Positions 49,746-54,520 of a stretch of DNA of 54,520 bases are shown here, piece after piece. The stretch's first letter is position 1. Every line of letters starts with the position of its first letter. The notes below the pieces were generated by a model. That model had not been told where the DNA came from, searched no databases, and saw only the letters and a program-made list of their open reading frames with translations. The DNA comes from CAIWHR01 sp039931775 (GTDB lineage Bacteria; Pseudomonadota; Gammaproteobacteria; Burkholderiales; Casimicrobiaceae), in NCBI GenBank assembly GCA_039931775.1, contig JBDTRG010000014.1:1-54520 (forward strand), given 5' to 3'. A program made the position numbers and the translations under genes.

Positions 49746-52604
49746 TCAAGGCCCAAGCTGACGCTGTAATTTGCGTGCATCGTCCATCTGATCGAATGCG
49801 ACGCCGATCGCGAGAATCTCCTTGAGCAGGATTCGCGCTTCCGCTTCGCGGCCCGCCTGGGCCAGCGCGGCGGCCAGGTGATACCGGATCTCGAGGCTGT
49901 TGGGATCCCGCAGGCGAGCATCGCGCAGGACGCCGACCCCCCGATCGAGTTGGCCCTGCTGAACCAGCACCCATCCGACCGTGTCGATGACACCGGGGTC
50001 TGCCGGCGCCACTCGAAGCGCGTTTTCGGCATAGTCCAGCGCTGACTTATCACCTTGTCGCAACGCCACCTGGGCCAGGTTGTTCAATACCGCGGCATCG
50101 TCGCGGCGACGCTCCAGCAGCCGATCGTAGCTTGTGCGCGCAGCGGCGAGATTTCCCGTGCGCAGGTAGCCATCGGCCAGCGTACGGAGGACGGCACTTT
50201 CGCCGGGGTTGTCGCGGAACCAATGTTCGAGGAAGGCCAGTCCCTTGGGCGCGTCGCCCGCCAATAAATGGGCCCGATACAATCGGATCGCGGCGGCGGC
50301 GTCCTTGTCCTTCGCCAGCGCTGCCCGATAATGCGGGATCGCCGCATTGACCTGACCTCGTGCGACGACGAGGTCACCCATCAGGCGTTCGCCCGCCCCC
50401 TTTGTCGGAAAGCGCTCGTTGATGTTCCGGATGCGCGGCTCAGCCTTCGAATATTCACCGTTGCCGAGTTCCAATTCGGTCAGCAGGACCAGCGCCGGCA
50501 GGTAACCCGGTTGCGCCTTGAGGATGCGGTCGAGACTATAGAGCGCACCGTCCCTGTCCCGGGCCGCCAATTGCAGCCGGGCGAGTTCGAGATTCGGTCC
50601 GGGGTTGAAGGCGGCCAGGGCGCTTGCGTCCTTCAACGTCAGGCGGGCTGTTCCGGAATCGCCGGCCGCGATCAGCGCGCGGCTGCGGGCAAACAGCACC
50701 GACAGATCCTTTGGCGCGATGGTAAGCGTCTGTCTTGAAACCGTCAGCGCACGTCCGACATCGCGTTGCCGCAGGAACACGTCGGTAAGGCGGGCGCCGG
50801 CGTGCGCGGCTTGACGTGGCACGGTCATCGCCTTTTCCAGCCAGCGCACGGTCTCGGCCCCATTGCCCGCCTGTTCCTCCAGCAAGGCGAACTCGAACAT
50901 CGCTTCGCCATTTCGAGGGTCACCTTTCAGCAATTCGTTCAGGCGCTCGCGGGCGACGTCCGGTTTGCCTTCCGCGAGATCGAGTCGGGCGAGATTGAGC
51001 CGGGCAGCGTGAAAGCGTGAGTTGAGGGACAGGACCCTTTCATACGCGGCCCGAGCTCCGCCGCGGTCGCCCGCCGCTGCGTGCACGACCCCCTGCATGT
51101 TGACGACGGCCACGTTGTCCGGTTCGCGCCTGACCACCGCATCGATGACTTCGATCGCCTTCTTGGGCTGATCGTGCTTGAGGTAAAGGCCGGCCAATGC
51201 GACGCCTGCGCGGGCTTGCCCGGGGTCCTTCGAAAATGCCTGTTGCAATTGCGCAAGGCCGAGCTCGCCTTGTCCGAGTCCAAGAAGGCTGACGCCATAG
51301 TCCGCACGAACATCGGCTGCACCGCCGGATATCGTGACGGCCTGCTCCAGGACCCCGGCTGCGAGCGTGTACCGTCGATCCAACATGTAGGCGGCGGCGA
51401 GCAGCGACAGAATTTGCGGGTCGTTTGGCGCGGCCTTCCGCACCGATTCCAGCATCGCGATAGCACGGGTCGTATCGCCGGCGTCGATATACAGGCTCGC
51501 CACCACCTTGGTCGCACCCGGGTGCCCCGGATTCTGCGCCAGGAAAAGTACGAGATACTCCTTGGCCTTCTCGTGATTTCCCAGCCCGAAGTGCGACAAA
51601 CCGCCGACCAGCAGCAATTGCGGGTATTGGGCGACCAGACCTTTCGGCGCGCCGTCGACGAGCGTGACCACGTCCACAAGGGCGGTGCGAACCGCTTCCG
51701 CGTCATTGTTGCGCCCGGCGATGACCGCGCGCAGATAGGCGGCACGAGGCTCACGGGGCGAAATGCTTTGCAGTTCATCGATGCCACGTTGGGCTTCCTG
51801 CAGCCGTCCGAGGTCGATCAGGAGTCCGACCTGCGCAACGCGCGCGTCTACATCGCTCAAATTGAGCGCGATGGCCTTCTCGTACCCCGTCAACGCGCCC
51901 CGGACGTCGCCTTTGAGGTGCGCCAAGGACGCCCGCAGATTCCACCCGGACCCTGCATCGGGCGCGATCTTGAGCGCCTCCTCGACCAGCGCCGACGCGC
52001 GGCTTGTATCCCCCTGCTGCAACAGGAGCTTCGCCTGCGCCAGACGGACGGAGGCGGAATTCGGATCGAGGACGCGGGCTTCTTCATAGGTCCGTTGCGC
52101 CGCCGTCAGGTTGCCCTTCATTACCTGCGCGTTGCCCCGCGCGATCAGGACGTCGACTTGCAGCGGTCGCGGAAGCCCCGCCGGCGAGACGCGATCGAGC
52201 AGCGCGTCGAACTTGCCCTGCGCGGCCAGCGCCTGGCTCAGCGGCACGATCACTTCGGCACGGTTTACACCAAGTTTCAATGCCTGGTCGAACGAAACTT
52301 CGGCGGCCCCTGGATCGCCGGTCCTGAGCAAGGCCTTGCCAAGCAGGACGTGCGCCGCAAGCATGTTCGGATCCGATTTCAGGGCATTCTTGAGCTGAAT
52401 GACGGCCGCGGGGAACTCGTTGCGCTCGAAACGAACGAGCGCATCTTCGTAGTACCGCGAACCCTCGGCGTCGACGGCGGACGAAGGCGTCGACACGCCG
52501 ATCGAGAACCCGAACACCACCAACACAACGGCGAGCCCGCGTTGCAACCCGTGGCGGTAATATGGGCGCCGAGCGTCGGCCGCCCCCCTCTGTATCCAGA
52601 CCAT
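49746..52604 (-). CDS. prsT: PEP-CTERM system TPR-repeat protein PrsT
   Basis: A 952-residue protein (from ATG 52604) with an N-terminal export segment (RGLAVVLVVFGFSIGVSTPSSA) and then tandem tetratricopeptide repeats across nearly its whole length, for example YEDALVRFERNEFPAAVIQLKNALKSDPN at the start and LNNLAQVALRQGDKSALDYAENALRVAPADPG near the end. Size and layout match PrsT, the large TPR protein that accompanies exosortase/PEP-CTERM systems and is often next to prsK/prsR; it may act in exopolysaccharide or matrix export. No exosortase is in the window. The open frame extends well upstream over mutT but without TPR content. A TTG at 52547 is an alternative start favoured by the promoter position. 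Confidence 0.88.
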   Translation of the reverse strand: MVWIQRGAADARRPYYRHGLQRGLAVVLVVFGFSIGVSTPSSAVDAEGSRYYEDALVRFERNEFPAAVIQLKNALKSDPNMLAAHVLLGKALLRTGDPGAAEVSFDQALKLGVNRAEVIVPLSQALAAQGKFDALLDRVSPAGLPRPLQVDVLIARGNAQVMKGNLTAAQRTYEEARVLDPNSASVRLAQAKLLLQQGDTSRASALVEEALKIAPDAGSGWNLRASLAHLKGDVRGALTGYEKAIALNLSDVDARVAQVGLLIDLGRLQEAQRGIDELQSISPREPRAAYLRAVIAGRNNDAEAVRTALVDVVTLVDGAPKGLVAQYPQLLLVGGLSHFGLGNHEKAKEYLVLFLAQNPGHPGATKVVASLYIDAGDTTRAIAMLESVRKAAPNDPQILSLLAAAYMLDRRYTLAAGVLEQAVTISGGAADVRADYGVSLLGLGQGELGLAQLQQAFSKDPGQARAGVALAGLYLKHDQPKKAIEVIDAVVRREPDNVAVVNMQGVVHAAAGDRGGARAAYERVLSLNSRFHAARLNLARLDLAEGKPDVARERLNELLKGDPRNGEAMFEFALLEEQAGNGAETVRWLEKAMTVPRQAAHAGARLTDVFLRQRDVGRALTVSRQTLTIAPKDLSVLFARSRALIAAGDSGTARLTLKDASALAAFNPGPNLELARLQLAARDRDGALYSLDRILKAQPGYLPALVLLTELELGNGEYSKAEPRIRNINERFPTKGAGERLMGDLVVARGQVNAAIPHYRAALAKDKDAAAAIRLYRAHLLAGDAPKGLAFLEHWFRDNPGESAVLRTLADGYLRTGNLAAARTSYDRLLERRRDDAAVLNNLAQVALRQGDKSALDYAENALRVAPADPGVIDTVGWVLVQQGQLDRGVGVLRDARLRDPNSLEIRYHLAAALAQAGREAEARILLKEILAIGVAFDQMDDARKLQRQLGP

Positions 52605-52615
52605 ACCAACGGGGA

Positions 52616-52631
52616 TGCACAATCCGTGCCA
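52616..52631 (-). promoter_or_regulatory. Sigma-54-like promoter of prsT
   Basis: The minus strand reads TGGCACGGATTGTGCA, matching TGGCACG-N4-TTGCW except for G in place of the first T of TTGC. It overlaps the yacG start codon on the other strand. Transcription would begin near 52605, right at the upstream ATG of prsT. Confidence 0.6.
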
Positions 52632-52847
52632 AAAATCAGCGTTGTAGCCTGTCCCTGTTGTGGTAAGCCGGTCGAATGGACGTCCGCATCCCGCTGGCGG
52701 CCGTTTTGCTCCGAGCGCTGCAAGATGATCGATCTCGGCGCATGGGCTAGCGAGGCGTATCGCGTGCCGGATGCAATGCCGACGGATGTCGAGGGTCCCG
52801 AGACCGCGGCGGGCGAAGACCCTCGCGATCGCGGAATGTCGTCGTAG
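52626..52847 (+). CDS. yacG: DNA gyrase inhibitor/zinc-binding protein YacG
   Basis: A 73-residue zinc protein reported in E. coli to bind and inhibit DNA gyrase. The four ligands are visible: ACPCCGKPVEW (Cys-x2-Cys) and PFCSERCKMIDLGAW (Cys-x3-Cys), followed by ASEAYRVP. The GTG at 52626 gives the expected N-terminus (VPKISVVACPCCG); the frame upstream is a shadow of prsT. In related genomes it directly follows zapD. Here it is divergent from prsT, whose first codons lie 22 bases upstream, so both promoters must overlap. Confidence 0.88.
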   Translation: MPKISVVACPCCGKPVEWTSASRWRPFCSERCKMIDLGAWASEAYRVPDAMPTDVEGPETAAGEDPRDRGMSS

Positions 52848-52858
52848 CAGCCAGGGGG

Positions 52859-53803
52859 TCAGGCCCAGGCCGCGCGACGCAGCGCGACCCCCTGTGCGCC
52901 ATGCGCAATCGCGAGGTCGAGATCGCCGCGCGTGAGACCGCCCAACGCGTAGGTGGGCAACGGCGTTTCCGCGACGATCGCCGCGAATCCGTCCCACCCT
53001 AACGACGGCATGCCCGGATGCGATGGTGTCGGCAATACCGGCCCGAGCACCGCGAAGTCGAGCCCGAGCGCACCCGCCCGTTCGATTTCCGCGCGCGTGT
53101 GGCACGACGCGGCGCAAAGCATGTCACGAGGTCCGGGCCGTTCGTCGGCCATCGCGAGCGCGGCGGAGGTCCAATGCACACCCGCGCAGCCCCAGGCGCC
53201 TGCCTCGCGCGCGTCGCCGTTCAACAGCACCTTTGCGTTGCGCGGCTGCGCGAGTGCGATCAGCGCTTCGGCGAGGGGGCGCCGGCGCCCGGCGGACCAC
53301 GACTTTTCCCGCAATTGGACCATCGTGAGACCCGCGGCAAACGCGGCATCGGCGCGAGCGAGGAATGCCGCTTCGCCCATTTCCTCGGCCATGCTGATCC
53401 CGTACACCGGCGGCAGCAGCAGCGCGCGCATCACCGCGGTGTTCGCCGGCAGGAGCGGCAGGACGTCGACGCGTCCGGGAACCTGCCACGCGAACGCCTG
53501 GCCGTCGTGGCCGACAGGCTCGCCGTCCCATGCCTGAACTCGGAAAAAGTGCAGCTCGACATGCGCATGCGGATATCGGTACCGCTGCACGAACCAGGAC
53601 GCGGCACGGCGGACCGCGAGACCCAGCTCCTCGGCCAGTTCGCGAGCCAGCGCCTGGCGCGGCGTTTCGCCAGGTTCGAGCTTGCCGCCCGGGAACTCCC
53701 AGTAGCCGGCATACGCCTTTCCGGGCGGACGCTGCGCGAGCAGCACCCGGCCGTCCGCCGCTTTGATGACCGCTGCGGCGACCCGAACGAGGGCGTCGCT
53801 CAC
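52859..53803 (-). CDS. mutT: Nudix hydrolase fused to a ThiE/TenI-like domain (MutT family)
   Basis: A 314-residue fusion. The N-terminal part (1-130) is MutT-like with a full Nudix box in GGKLEPGETPRQALARELAEELGL, which hydrolyses oxidised nucleotides such as 8-oxo-dGTP. The C-terminal part (about 132-314) resembles thiamine phosphate synthase/TenI (VQLREKSWSAGRR, FAVLGPVLPTPSHPG, YALGGLTRGDLDLA), but the thiamine phosphate synthase motifs are altered: LLNGDA instead of the usual LINDR and GVHWTS instead of GVHLGQ. Such MutT-ThiE-like fusions are common in betaproteobacteria near yacG and zapD. Whether the C-terminal domain is catalytic is doubtful. Confidence 0.9.
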   Translation of the reverse strand: MSDALVRVAAAVIKAADGRVLLAQRPPGKAYAGYWEFPGGKLEPGETPRQALARELAEELGLAVRRAASWFVQRYRYPHAHVELHFFRVQAWDGEPVGHDGQAFAWQVPGRVDVLPLLPANTAVMRALLLPPVYGISMAEEMGEAAFLARADAAFAAGLTMVQLREKSWSAGRRRPLAEALIALAQPRNAKVLLNGDAREAGAWGCAGVHWTSAALAMADERPGPRDMLCAASCHTRAEIERAGALGLDFAVLGPVLPTPSHPGMPSLGWDGFAAIVAETPLPTYALGGLTRGDLDLAIAHGAQGVALRRAAWA

Positions 53804-53837
53804 GGGCCTCCGTTCATCAGGCCGTCGCCCTCCGTGC

Positions 53838-54520
53838 TCACGTGCCCGATTTTCTGCGCAGCGCGGCGGCGCCCGCGTAACCCTTCGCGAACTGCCAGGC
53901 GACGCGTCCGCTGCGCGAGCCGCGCTGCAGCGCGAACTGCAGCGCCTGGCGATTGCGTGCCTCGCTGTCGCGCGCGGACTTCGGCGGAGCGACGCCGAAC
54001 GTCGCCAGCCACGAGGCTGCAGCGGCGAGATAGTCGTCCTGGCTGAATGGGTAAAACGAAATCCACAGTCCGAACCGTTCGGAAAGCGAAATCTTCTCCT
54101 CGACCGACTCGCCAGGGTGCACTTCGCCGTCGATGTGCTTCGTCTCGAGGTTCTCGCTGAAATATTCGGGGATGAGATGCCGTCGATTCGACGTCGCGTA
54201 GATCAGCATGTTCGCCGACGCCGCCGCAATCGTGCCGTCGAGCATCACCTTCAACGCGTTGTACCCGGGCTCGCCCGCATCGAACGTGAGGTCGTCGCAG
54301 AACACGACGAACCGCTCGCGCCGGGCCGCGACCTCCGCGGCGATGTCGGGCAGGTCCACGAGGTCGGATTTGTCGACCTCGATCAGGCGCAGGCCTTTCG
54401 CCGCGTACTTGACGAGCATCGCCTTGATGAGGGACGACTTGCCGGTGCCGCGGGAGCCGGTCAGGAGCACGTTGTTCGCCGGCAATCCGGCGACGAACTG
54501 CCGCGTGTTGGCATCGATCG
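53838..54520 (-). CDS. DUF815-family AAA ATPase (partial, 5' end off the right edge)
   Basis: The minus strand is open from the right edge to the stop at 53838, about 227 codons, so the N-terminus is missing. Recognisable parts are RQFVAGLPANNVLLTGSRG followed by GTGKSSLIKAML (Walker A), VVFCDDLTFDAGEPGYNALKVMLDGT (Walker B) and the DUF815 signature YATSNRRHLIPEYF, then SLSERFGLWISFYPFSQDDYLA. The family is a P-loop ATPase of unknown role found beside mutT-like genes in betaproteobacteria. An apparent start at 54485 is just a TTG inside the gene. It lies 34 bases upstream of the mutT fusion, probably in one transcript. Confidence 0.85.
   Translation of the reverse strand, partial: IDANTRQFVAGLPANNVLLTGSRGTGKSSLIKAMLVKYAAKGLRLIEVDKSDLVDLPDIAAEVAARRERFVVFCDDLTFDAGEPGYNALKVMLDGTIAAASANMLIYATSNRRHLIPEYFSENLETKHIDGEVHPGESVEEKISLSERFGLWISFYPFSQDDYLAAAASWLATFGVAPPKSARDSEARNRQALQFALQRGSRSGRVAWQFAKGYAGAAALRRKSGT

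Overview
The window is GC-rich, gene-dense DNA from a betaproteobacterium, most likely of the Burkholderiales/Nitrosomonadales sphere. This is inferred from the coaE-zapD-yacG and rpsP-rimM-trmD-rplS-ffh neighbourhoods, the box pathway for benzoate, an exosortase (PEP-CTERM) system with PrsT, and a lpoA-yraN-diaA-dolP block. I see no rRNA, tRNA, CRISPR array, transposase or phage gene. Both edges cut genes: a family 9 glycosyltransferase on the left and a DUF815 ATPase on the right.

1-8.1 kb (minus strand) is one periplasmic redox operon. A Tat-exported molybdenum hydroxylase (small and large subunits) is translationally coupled to soxX-soxY-soxZ-soxA, followed by copC, a CopD-cytochrome c-redoxin fusion and a glycosyltransferase. 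soxB and soxCD are absent, and the SoxY carrier ends in an unusual DACMDGT instead of GGCGG. 8.3-11 kb holds an unknown membrane-anchored protein, aroE and a small PEP-CTERM protein whose upstream region has a sigma-54 promoter and two TTTTCA inverted repeats.

11.4-21.7 kb is an aerobic benzoate (box) cluster: an alpha/beta hydrolase, a five-part branched-chain-type ABC transporter and benzoate-CoA ligase on the minus strand, divergent from boxC-boxB on the plus strand. No boxA is present. zwf and class I fba follow on the minus strand. 24.3-29.4 kb is a five-gene sugar-acid operon (uronate dehydrogenase, ILVD/EDD dehydratase, HpcH/HpaI aldolase, hydroxypyruvate isomerase, tartronate-semialdehyde reductase) that together can take a uronate to pyruvate and glycerate.

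29.4-36.8 kb carries a YihY-type membrane protein, a urtE remnant, rsmI, the envelope block lpoA-yraN-diaA/gmhA-dolP-rfaE2, and an unusual J-like/RDD/TPR membrane protein. 36.9-40.7 kb is the ribosome/SRP region (rplS, trmD, rimM, rpsP, ffh). 40.8-48.4 kb reads plus: ypjD, a CorC-type CBS protein, pilB-pilC-pilD, coaE and zapD. 48.5-52.6 kb is a PEP-CTERM insert (a second PEP-CTERM protein and the large TPR protein PrsT) lying between zapD and yacG, which are normally neighbours. The end holds a MutT-ThiE-like fusion and the DUF815 ATPase.

A cross-cutting theme is sigma-54. Four sites with -24/-12 spacing lie upstream of the two PEP-CTERM genes, prsT and pilB, suggesting that surface-protein export and type IV pili share RpoN control. 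All functional statements rest on reading translated sequence and motifs; no database search was run.
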